Position numbers and translations under genes: made by a program. A stretch of 5,322 nt of DNA from Lentimicrobium sp. (GTDB lineage Bacteria > Bacteroidota > Bacteroidia > Bacteroidales > Lentimicrobiaceae): the NCBI GenBank assembly GCA_013336205.1, contig JAAXUD010000238.1:1-5322 (forward strand), given 5' to 3'. Positions 1 to 4,636 of this stretch are shown here, in pieces (position 1 is the stretch's first letter; each line of letters starts with the position of its first letter). Below the pieces are notes generated by a model. It saw only the letters and a list, made by a program, of their open reading frames with translations. It had not been told where the DNA came from and made no database searches.

Positions 1-1
1 T

Positions 2-49
2 CAAGTGGTTGATGACGTATTGGAAAACACGAAAGGTTCAATCATTTAA
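2..49 (+). CDS. Possible 3' end of an upstream plus-strand gene (partial)
   Basis: The frame starting at base 2 reads QVVDDVLENTKGSII and then stops at TAA (47-49). The composition (acidic and hydrophobic residues, no rare codons) would suit a protein C-terminus, and the sequence becomes repeat-rich and non-coding soon after. Only 15 residues are visible, so no family can be assigned and the open frame may be chance. The hairpin and T-rich stretch at 138-169 could be its terminator. Confidence 0.3.
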   Translation, partial: QVVDDVLENTKGSII

Positions 50-122
50 TCGGATTTTCCCCCATCTGAATTGTATATTTCGCTTTGAAGTTAATTTAAT
101 TTACCAATTCAGGCAACCGCCC

Positions 123-145
123 GATTGCATGGCCAACCCTGCAGA
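123..145 (+). repeat. Dispersed 23-bp repeat, copy A
   Basis: This 23-bp element begins GATTGCATGG and ends TGCAGA. It matches positions 1202-1224 at 21 of 23 bases. In this copy the inverted repeat TGCATGG / CCCTGCA has one mismatch, whereas the second copy is perfectly paired. Its right part overlaps the stem of the possible terminator at 138-169. Confidence 0.6.
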
Positions 146-169
146 TTTAGCAGGCTTTTTACTTTTTAC
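138..169 (+). terminator. Possible intrinsic terminator (hairpin plus T-rich heptamers)
   Basis: The arms CCTGC (138-142) and GCAGG (150-154) form a 5-bp stem with a 7-nt loop. They are followed on the plus strand by C and then TTTTTAC twice (156-169). The geometry suits an intrinsic terminator for a plus-strand transcript, such as one from the gene that may end at 49. The stem is short and the T-run is interrupted by AC, so the call is tentative. The T-rich part belongs to the heptamer family found elsewhere in the window. Confidence 0.35.
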
Positions 170-176
170 TTTCCAC
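156..176 (+). repeat. Heptamer repeat array 1 (TTTTTAC x2 plus one variant)
   Basis: Two exact TTTTTAC units (156-162, 163-169) are followed by the variant TTTCCAC (170-176). The array begins one base after the GCAGG arm of a hairpin, an arrangement that recurs at 215-272 and 881-899. Confidence 0.75.
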
Positions 177-186
177 TTGGTTGCAG

Positions 187-223
187 AGCCTGTCTGCCTG
201 GTTTCCCAAGCAAACAGGCAGGC
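187..223 (+). repeat. GC-rich imperfect inverted repeat (CTGCCTG / CAGGCAG)
   Basis: The arms CTGCCTG (194-200) and CAGGCAG (215-221) are perfect complements. A bulged extension pairs TTT (202-204) with AAA (212-214) inside. The 3' arm runs into GGCTTTGAA and then the heptamer array at 231-272. On the plus strand this is again a GC-rich hairpin leading into T-rich DNA, so it may act as a terminator or be a REP-like element. Confidence 0.55.
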
Positions 224-230
224 TTTGAAT

Positions 231-272
231 TTTTTACTTTAAACTTTAGACTTTAGACTTTTTACTTTTTAC
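231..272 (+). repeat. Heptamer repeat array 2 (six units)
   Basis: Six consecutive 7-bp units without gaps read TTTTTAC, TTTAAAC, TTTAGAC, TTTAGAC, TTTTTAC, TTTTTAC. The bases TTT at positions 1-3 and AC at 6-7 are constant, while positions 4-5 vary. The array resembles the short tandemly repeated (STRR) heptamers known from cyanobacteria in style only; I claim no relationship. Confidence 0.85.
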
Positions 273-474
273 TTGACTCCTGTTGTAACTTCTCTGAGGC
301 ATTCCCGTCTATTTAACTAAATGTTCTGTTGTTTTCGGACAGCTTGTTGTGCATTTTCGAACAATCTGCACTTTTTGAAACAGAAGATAGTTGCCAACAT
401 ACAGATAAACAGGCCAATATAACAATGGCATGTTGTTTGGAGTTGAATACAGGTAAATGCCATAATCGTAAGCC

Positions 475-783
475 ATGAAGATAAATCTTAAAGCAAATGA
501 AGTTGTGCTGAAGGCATCAGACACCCTTCATACAAATGATGATCTTGAAACCAAAGGGAAACTGATTATAACAAACCAAAGGATCTATTTCAAATCTTTA
601 GAGATTGAAAATGATCACAGAAGCTTTGAAATTATGCCCGGTGAAATCAGGGATATATTATTTTATAATGCAATGCGTGTAATTCCCAGAGGACTTGATC
701 TGATAACCAATGATGGAAAAAAACTAAGGTTTTCAATCAGGAACAGAAAAGAGTGGTGCAGACAGATTGCCCAGATGTGTTAG
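475..783 (+). CDS. Small GRAM/PH-like domain protein
   Basis: This 102-residue protein consists of about one small domain. The stretch G28-KLIITNQRIYF-39 is the hallmark of GRAM and bacterial PH-like domains (a strand ending in TN-R, then an aromatic strand). Further strands follow around 49-53, 58-64 and 73-88, and a C-terminal helix at 91-101 (RKEWCRQIAQM) closes a PH-type barrel. There is no signal peptide or membrane segment, so it is probably cytoplasmic. Such domains bind lipids or peptides in other proteins, but no ligand can be inferred here. The start at 475 gives a complete domain; no Shine-Dalgarno site is evident. The gene stands alone, points toward the lipid A operon and is flanked by repeats. 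It has two cysteines (95 and 102). It is likely real because of the domain pattern, but its function is unknown. Confidence 0.78.
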   Translation: MKINLKANEVVLKASDTLHTNDDLETKGKLIITNQRIYFKSLEIENDHRSFEIMPGEIRDILFYNAMRVIPRGLDLITNDGKKLRFSIRNRKEWCRQIAQMC

Positions 784-937
784 CGACTGATATGTCCTGC
801 GTAAAATATCGCTACGGAAAAACAAGGGACTGATCTCTAAACAGTATTTCTACCCAATTGACTGTTTCAAACAGAAAGGGCAGGCTTTTGACTTTGAGTC
901 CACTCCGAAATTAAATTATTTGCCACAAAGTCACTAA

Positions 938-957
938 CCTGCCAGCCGGCAGGCTGG
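938..957. repeat. Overlapping GC-rich palindromes (REP-like)
   Basis: Two mutually exclusive hairpins overlap. One has arms CCTGCC (938-943) and GGCAGG (948-953) around the loop AGCC. The other has arms CCAGCC (942-947) and GGCTGG (952-957) around the loop GGCA. The 20-bp stretch is far more GC-rich than its AT-rich surroundings and shares the CTGCC/GGCAG core with the hairpin at 194-221. Confidence 0.6.
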
Positions 958-1045
958 AACACCAATGCTCACCAATTTATATGTGCTGAATATCAATATT
1001 ATATGTATCCCGATAGTTATCTGGATGATGTCCTGAGGTCTTGGT

Positions 1046-1084
1046 GTCTATTCTTCTTTTTTTGCCTTTCGGAGCATGCTCAAC
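1046..1084 (+). repeat. Direct repeat block, copy 1
   Basis: The block starts GTCTATTCTTC, continues with seven T, then GCCTTTCGGAGCATGCTCAA and a final C. It contains the perfect 10-bp palindrome GAGCATGCTC (1072-1081) and leads straight into a heptamer array. It is identical to 1298-1338 except that the T-run there is nine long. Confidence 0.85.
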
Positions 1085-1182
1085 TTTAGACCTTAAACTT
1101 TGAGCTTTTTACTTTGAACTTTAGACTTTTTACTTTGAACTTTTTACTTTTTACTTTTTACTTTTTACTTTTTACTTTAGGC
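1085..1182 (+). repeat. Heptamer repeat array 3 (14 units)
   Basis: Fourteen gapless 7-bp units run in register. The first eight mix TTTAGAC, CTTAAAC, TTTGAGC, TTTTTAC and TTTGAAC. Five exact TTTTTAC units then run from 1141 to 1175, and TTTAGGC (1176-1182) ends the array. Variation falls mostly at unit positions 4-5, with A/G at position 6. The homogeneous run of five suggests recent slippage or unit conversion at that end. Confidence 0.9.
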
Positions 1183-1190
1183 CTGGGGCA

Positions 1191-1245
1191 CGCGTCTGCC
1201 TGATTGCATGGGCAACCATGCAGACAGGTCAGAAAATAAGACGCG
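1191..1245. repeat. Nested inverted repeat containing dispersed repeat copy B
   Basis: The core hairpin pairs TGCATGG (1205-1211) with CCATGCA (1216-1222) across a GCAA loop. Outside it CCTG (1199-1202) pairs with CAGG (1225-1228) across a symmetrical 2x2 internal loop. A further outer pair is CGCGTCT (1191-1197) with AGACGCG (1239-1245). The core (1202-1224) is the second copy of the element at 123-145. Alternating CG follows at 1242-1250. Directly upstream is heptamer array 3. Confidence 0.7.
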
Positions 1246-1297
1246 CGCGCTTGCGTTTTTAAAGGCCATTACCTGAACCTGAAACGAAATATCACGA

Positions 1298-1338
1298 GTC
1301 TATTCTTCTTTTTTTTTGCCTTTCGGAGCATGCTCAAC
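1298..1338 (+). repeat. Direct repeat block, copy 2
   Basis: This block matches 1046-1084 base for base apart from two extra T in the T-run (1309-1317). The palindrome GAGCATGCTC lies at 1326-1335. As with copy 1, a heptamer array follows immediately, so the block and the array form one composite unit repeated 252 bp apart. Confidence 0.85.
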
Positions 1339-1419
1339 TTTGGACTTTGAGCTTTGAACTTTGAGCTTTTTAAGCTTGGACTGCGCTCAGCTCATCGCTT
1401 TAGACTTTTTACTTTTTAC
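1339..1419 (+). repeat. Heptamer repeat array 4 (interrupted)
   Basis: Four clean units (TTTGGAC, TTTGAGC, TTTGAAC, TTTGAGC; 1339-1366) are followed by a degenerate TTTTTAA, then an unrelated stretch of about 25 bp (1374-1398), then TTTAGAC, TTTTTAC and TTTTTAC (1399-1419). The array ends seven bases short of the stop codon of the convergent lpxD-like gene. A transcript reading out of that gene would carry it as an A-rich sequence. Confidence 0.8.
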
Positions 1420-1425
1420 TTCCCT

Positions 1426-2388
1426 CTACTCCTGATCGAGGAAATCTACCTTTTCTTCCTTGCTTAAGGCAGCCAGAATTGCAGGCAATTGACGTAAAGC
1501 GGCAAGTTCTCTCCATTTTTTCCGTGCTTCATCTGCCGGAATGCCAAAATATGTTTTTCCGGCTTCCAGATTTTTTCCAACGCCTGAGGTAGCCAGAACT
1601 ATAGCACCTTTGCCAATAACGAGGTCTTTGTTAACAACAACTTTACCCCAGAGTATAACATCGTCTTCAATCCGTGTAACGCCTGCTATGGCACAATGAG
1701 ATCCTATCAGGCAGTTACTGCCGATATAGGTATCGTGACCAACCTGAACGTGATTATCGAATTTTGTGCCTTTGCCTACGAAAGTATCACCTGAAACTCC
1801 TCTGTCTATTGTACAGAGGGCGCCAACCTCAACATCATCACTGAGAACAACCCGTCCACACGATTCGAATTTCCGGTATCCCTGCGGCTTGCGCTGAAAA
1901 TAGTAGGCATCAGCACCAATAACTGCCCCTGAATGAATAATGACATTATCGCCAATCTCAGTGTAGTCGTATATACTTGCATTGGCATGTATAATGCAGT
2001 TTTTACCTATAGTAACGTGATTTCCGACGAAAGCATTGGGCTGTATTATTGTACCCTCACCTATAAGTGCTGAGGGAGAAATAGCAGTGGTTGCTGGTTC
2101 GAAAGGCCTGAATTTCTTTACCAATGAAACATAAGCTGCAAAAGGATCAGTATGAAACAACAATGCTTTGCCTGCCGGACATTCAACTTCTTTGTTAATA
2201 ATGATTGTTGAAGCATTGGAATTAAGTGCTTTAGCGTAATATTTAGGGTGGTCAACAAATGTTAAGTCACCGGCTTCAACCATGTGAATCTCATTCAGTC
2301 CGGTAATTGCGAAATCCGGATTGCCGGAAAAACCGGCACCTATCATCGTGGCAACGTCTTCAAGGCGTAAAGAAGGGGATAATTTCAT
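1426..2388 (-). CDS. lpxD: LpxD-like UDP-3-O-acylglucosamine N-acyltransferase
   Basis: LpxD enzymes transfer a 3-hydroxyacyl chain from ACP to the 2-amino group of UDP-3-O-acyl-glucosamine, the third step of lipid A synthesis, in the cytoplasm. The protein has 320 residues from the chosen start. Residues 1-100 match the LpxD N-terminal domain (ITGLNEI, AGDLTFVDHPKYY). Residues 103-275 are hexapeptide repeats of a left-handed beta-helix, and the C-terminus is helical. H218 in HVQVGHD fits the catalytic histidine (H239 in E. coli). The second E. coli histidine (H276, from memory) aligns with V237, and extra coils follow. An ATG at 2442 would add 18 residues, but it lies at the base of a terminator stem and the extension is unlike LpxD, so I chose 2388. 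Lipid A clusters of this phylum often hold a second lpxD-like gene here. It may therefore be a paralogue with a different acyl or sugar preference. Confidence 0.85.
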   Translation of the reverse strand: MKLSPSLRLEDVATMIGAGFSGNPDFAITGLNEIHMVEAGDLTFVDHPKYYAKALNSNASTIIINKEVECPAGKALLFHTDPFAAYVSLVKKFRPFEPATTAISPSALIGEGTIIQPNAFVGNHVTIGKNCIIHANASIYDYTEIGDNVIIHSGAVIGADAYYFQRKPQGYRKFESCGRVVLSDDVEVGALCTIDRGVSGDTFVGKGTKFDNHVQVGHDTYIGSNCLIGSHCAIAGVTRIEDDVILWGKVVVNKDLVIGKGAIVLATSGVGKNLEAGKTYFGIPADEARKKWRELAALRQLPAILAALSKEEKVDFLDQE

Positions 2389-2405
2389 TTCAGGATTTTT
2401 TAGGT

Positions 2406-2439
2406 AAAAAAAACCGGGCTTTTGCAAAGCAGGCCCGGT
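2406..2439 (-). terminator. Intrinsic terminator after efp
   Basis: On the minus strand the arms ACCGGGC (2439-2433) and GCCCGGT (2419-2413) form a perfect 7-bp GC-rich stem. Its 13-nt loop can pair further (TGC/GCA). Eight T (8 A at 2406-2413 on the plus strand, the first shared with the stem) follow immediately. The stem begins 19 nt after the efp stop. Only 17 nt separate the T-run from the lpxD-like ATG at 2388, which makes this either the operon end or an attenuator for that gene. Confidence 0.88.
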
Positions 2440-2458
2440 CATTGAATCATTATTAAAA

Positions 2459-3025
2459 TCAGGATTTCACTCTTTCTGAATAGTCACCGGTACGGGTATC
2501 AACTTTAATACGCTCACCTTCGCCGATAAACAGCGGAACATTAACGATGGCACCTGTATCAACGGTCGCAGGCTTTAATGTATTGGTAGCCGTATCGCCT
2601 TTTACACCTGGTTCGGCATAAACTACGGTTAATTCAACAAATGGAGGCAGATCACAGGTTAGCGGAGTTTCAGTTTCTGCATGAAACATAATCTCAACAC
2701 CTTGTCCTTCTTTTAAAAACTGGGGAGCACCAATAATTGTTTCTTCGATACTTACCTGTTCGTAGGTTTCAGTATGCATGAAATTATACCCGTTCTCATC
2801 TTTATAAAGGAATTGATAGGGCCTGCGTTCAACACGGGCAATATCTATTTTTACGCCGGCATTAAAAGTATTGGGGATTACTTTTCCGGTTTTAAGATTT
2901 TTGAGTTTAGTTCTGACAAATGCACCACCTTTGCCCGGTTTAACATGCTGGAATTCAACGATAGTATATAAATCGCCATTATACTCAAGACAAAGTCCGT
3001 TTTTAAAATCTGCTGTTGTTGCCAT
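2459..3025 (-). CDS. efp: Translation elongation factor P
   Basis: EF-P binds between the ribosomal P and E sites and promotes peptide bond formation at consecutive prolines. The 188-residue length is normal for the family. The N-terminal KOW-like domain covers about 1-62, with the functional loop [10 protein letters not shown]32 is at the position that carries a beta-lysyl or similar group in some bacteria. The middle OB domain spans about 65-127 and holds the [18 protein letters not shown] segment at its end. The C-terminal OB domain ends in the expected GDYSERVK. No modification enzyme is encoded in the window, so the state of K32 is unknown. The start at 3025 gives the canonical [10 protein letters not shown] beginning. 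A candidate promoter lies just upstream and a terminator just downstream, so efp may be transcribed alone as well as with the upstream genes. Confidence 0.97.
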   Translation of the reverse strand: MATTADFKNGLCLEYNGDLYTIVEFQHVKPGKGGAFVRTKLKNLKTGKVIPNTFNAGVKIDIARVERRPYQFLYKDENGYNFMHTETYEQVSIEETIIGAPQFLKEGQGVEIMFHAETETPLTCDLPPFVELTVVYAEPGVKGDTATNTLKPATVDTGAIVNVPLFIGEGERIKVDTRTGDYSERVKS

Positions 3026-3052
3026 TAATTAAGTTTATTATTTTTGAGGGTG

Positions 3053-3088
3053 CAAAGGTATATATTTCTTGCTAACCGGCAAGAACAA
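3053..3088 (-). promoter_or_regulatory. Candidate Bacteroidota-type promoter of efp
   Basis: On the minus strand TACCTTTG (3060-3053) matches the Bacteroidota -7 consensus TAnnTTTG exactly. Two possible -33 TTG elements lie upstream, at 3088-3086 (23-nt spacer) and 3082-3080 (17-nt spacer). Transcription would begin near 3045, leaving a leader of about 20 nt before the efp ATG at 3025. The 111-bp gap to the preceding gene leaves room for a separate promoter. Confidence 0.65.
3066..3085. promoter_or_regulatory. Perfect inverted repeat in the efp promoter spacer
   Basis: The arms TTCTTGC (3066-3072) and GCAAGAA (3079-3085) are perfect complements around a 6-nt spacer. The palindrome sits between the candidate -33 and -7 elements, a position where a repressor could block RNA polymerase. 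On the minus strand no T-run follows it, so it is not a normal terminator for the ABC gene. An operator role is inference from position only. Confidence 0.45.
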
Positions 3089-3129
3089 TTTTTCCGTTTG
3101 CAAATGATTTATAGAACCTTGAGACGGGG

Positions 3130-3151
3130 AATCTGCCTAATAATGCAGATT
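3130..3151 (-). repeat. Stem-loop across the ABC ATPase stop codon
   Basis: The arms AATCTGC (3130-3136) and GCAGATT (3145-3151) form a perfect 7-bp stem with an 8-nt loop that contains the stop codon (3137-3139). On the minus strand it is followed by CCCCGTCTC rather than a T-run. It therefore looks like an mRNA 3'-end or processing structure, not a classical terminator. Confidence 0.5.
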
Positions 3152-3796
3152 TAGGGTATCTCTGTCGGGCACTTTCTTGTAGTCTTCGAGCTTCACCTGG
3201 TTTTTGCAGAATCCAAATTCTTCTTCAATTGAGTTTGAACTTACCACAACAAGTCTGTCACTGGTGTTTTTTTTGATAAGATCATTGTACCATTCAATAC
3301 CTGCCCGGTCAAGATTCGAGACCGGCTCATCAAGCAAAAGCACAGGCGTGTCGCTCATAATGGCCAGGGCGAGTTTGAGCCGCTGTTTCATTCCTGAGGA
3401 AAAATATTTTATAGGCTTTTCTGCGCTATTCTCCAATTGACATACCTTTATCAACTCGGAAGTCGTCATGTTTCTAACCAGTGGTTTTAAACGCCTGTGG
3501 AAGCAGATCATCTCGGTGAGGGTAAATTCCTCTATAAGTTCAATATAGGGCGCAGCAATAGACATAAGCCTGAATGCGTGCTCAGCTTTAATGCTGTTTC
3601 CTTTCAATTCATAGCTGATTTTGCCGGTGGTTGGCATCAATGCCGATGAAATAACCTGAAGCAGGGTTGATTTGCCGGATCCGTTTGATCCAAGAATTAC
3701 AGTTGCCTGATTGGTCGAGAAGGTATAATCAAGATTACTGAAAATCCAGTCTTCATTGTATTGTTTTCCGGCCTTTTCAAGAATGATATCCAGCAT
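3137..3796 (-). CDS. ABC transporter ATP-binding protein, substrate unknown
   Basis: This is a single 219-residue nucleotide-binding domain, slightly short for the family. The Walker A motif is GSNGSGKST (36-44). The signature is YFSSGMKQRLKLA (131-143), of the S-SGM-QR form seen in exporter-type and CcmA-like ATPases. Walker B is VLLLDEP (152-158) with catalytic E157, and the D-loop SNLD lies at 160-163. The usual Q-loop glutamine region reads SIAAPYIEL (79-87) with no glutamine. The usual H-loop histidine is N188 (VVSSN). These two departures may be features of a subfamily rather than damage, since every other motif is intact. No permease is encoded in the window, so the partner must be elsewhere or absent. 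It lies 53 bp after lpxA and probably shares its transcript. A link to lipid or envelope export is suggested only by location. Confidence 0.88.
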   Translation of the reverse strand: MLDIILEKAGKQYNEDWIFSNLDYTFSTNQATVILGSNGSGKSTLLQVISSALMPTTGKISYELKGNSIKAEHAFRLMSIAAPYIELIEEFTLTEMICFHRRLKPLVRNMTTSELIKVCQLENSAEKPIKYFSSGMKQRLKLALAIMSDTPVLLLDEPVSNLDRAGIEWYNDLIKKNTSDRLVVVSSNSIEEEFGFCKNQVKLEDYKKVPDRDTLNLHY

Positions 3797-3849
3797 GTAT
3801 TTTGTAGTTCAGGGAGTAGTTAAATTAAAGTCAGCAGAATGATAGCTGA

Positions 3850-4635
3850 TTAAATTTGTTTGGAATAACCTCTCATTATCCCGCGACTTGATTTAGAGAT
3901 GAATGAGATAATTTCGTCGCGTTCTGAAGTTGCCGGAAGATTTGCTTCTATATACTCGAGTGCCTGACTGACATTATTTCCCCGGAGATAGATGTAACGA
4001 TAAATATCCTGAATTTCATTTATTTTTTCAGGTGAGAATCCTCTGCGACGCAGTCCGATTGAATTAATCCCGACATAGGAAAGGGGTTCCCTTGCCGCTT
4101 TGGTAAAAGGAGGGACATCTTTACGTACAAGGGAGCCTCCTGAGATCATAACATGTGCTCCTATATTAACAAATTGGTGAATAGCGGATAAACCACCAAC
4201 AATTGCCCAGTCGTCGACCGTAATATGCCCGGCAAGGGTAGCTGCATTGGCCAGAATTACATTATTACCAACAATGCAATCGTGAGCTACATGCACATAG
4301 GCCATGAGCAGGCAGTTATTGCCGACCACGGTTTCATAATTGGCTTTGGTACCTCGGTTTATTGTAACAAATTCACGGATAACAGTATTGTCACCAATCC
4401 TGACGATGCTGTCTTCATTGTTGAATTTCAAATCCTGGGGAACAGCTGCAATAACCGCACCCGGGAAAATTTTACAGTTTTTGCCAATGCGTGCACCTTC
4501 CATAATGGTTACATTGGATCCAATCCAGGTTCCTTCACCAATTTCAACATTTCTCTCAATGTTAACGAAAGGCTCAATTACGGTGTTTTTGGCGACTTTC
4601 GCCTGGGGATGCACGTATGCTAAGGGTTGGTTCAT
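3850..4635 (-). CDS. lpxA: UDP-N-acetylglucosamine acyltransferase LpxA
   Basis: LpxA catalyses the first step of lipid A synthesis, moving a 3-hydroxyacyl chain from ACP to the 3-OH of UDP-GlcNAc in the cytoplasm. The 261 residues match the usual length. Residues 5-185 form hexapeptide repeats of the left-handed beta-helix, and the C-terminal helical domain contains GINSIGLRRRGF (189-200). The catalytic histidine is H118 in HVAHDC (H125 in E. coli), with H115 at the H122 position and H154 in AIHQF. G166 aligns with E. coli G173, the residue that lets the pocket take long chains (a methionine there selects C10). This predicts a long hydroxyacyl donor. The ATG at 4635 follows the upstream stop (TGA at 4639-4637) after one base, which indicates translational coupling with lpxC/fabZ. 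No Shine-Dalgarno site is evident. Confidence 0.96.
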   Translation of the reverse strand: MNQPLAYVHPQAKVAKNTVIEPFVNIERNVEIGEGTWIGSNVTIMEGARIGKNCKIFPGAVIAAVPQDLKFNNEDSIVRIGDNTVIREFVTINRGTKANYETVVGNNCLLMAYVHVAHDCIVGNNVILANAATLAGHITVDDWAIVGGLSAIHQFVNIGAHVMISGGSLVRKDVPPFTKAAREPLSYVGINSIGLRRRGFSPEKINEIQDIYRYIYLRGNNVSQALEYIEANLPATSERDEIISFISKSSRGIMRGYSKQI

Positions 4636-4636
4636 A

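Larger units (their letters stand above)
50..474. other. Non-coding stretch with hairpins and heptamer repeats
   Basis: No convincing gene is present. An open frame at 9-242 (+) runs through the repeats and its translation resembles no family I know. Another at 309-524 (-) overlaps the start of the 475-783 gene antisense and has no family features. Between 50 and 120 the DNA is AT-rich without visible structure. Between 120 and 280 it holds the repeats listed separately. From 281 to 474 it is ordinary AT-rich DNA where a promoter for the 475 gene would be expected, but I found no full TAnnTTTG element there. Confidence 0.6.
784..1425. other. Repeat-rich gap between convergent genes
   Basis: No coding frame is supportable in these 642 bp. 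Just after the 475-783 gene there are weak inverted repeats: TAGCGA (781-786) with TCGCTA (809-814), and AAACAGT (839-845) with ACTGTTT (861-867). Neither is followed by a T-run. At 881-899 CAGGC leads into two heptamer-like units, TTTTGAC and TTTGAGT. From 960 to 1045 I see only unstructured AT-rich sequence. The remainder is the palindromes, duplicated block and heptamer arrays listed separately, running to within a few bases of the lpxD-like stop codon. No terminator is visible for the minus-strand operon at this end. Confidence 0.7.

Noticed and set aside
9..242. Plus-strand open frame of 77 codons
   Set aside because: It runs through the dispersed repeat, hairpin and heptamer arrays, and its translation shows no family features.
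344..377. Promoter for the GRAM-like gene (TTG at 344-346 or 347-349, TTTG at 374-377)
   Set aside because: The -7 element would read ACTTTTTG, missing the conserved TA, so the match is no better than expected in AT-rich DNA.
309..524. Minus-strand open frame of 71 codons, upstream of and overlapping the GRAM-like gene
   Set aside because: It overlaps the start of a better supported gene antisense and has no recognisable domain. The hydrophobic, tyrosine-rich stretch is what reversed AT-rich DNA often gives.
1085..1182. CRISPR array
   Set aside because: The units are gapless 7-bp repeats without spacers and no cas gene is near.
1241..1250. Alternating CG tract as a Z-DNA site
   Set aside because: It is only about nine bases long and partly explained by the inverted repeat arm at 1239-1245.
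2389..2442. Upstream ATG at 2442 as start of the lpxD-like gene
   Set aside because: It lies at the base of the terminator stem, and the 18 extra residues are unlike the LpxD N-terminus; the ATG at 2388 gives the expected beginning.
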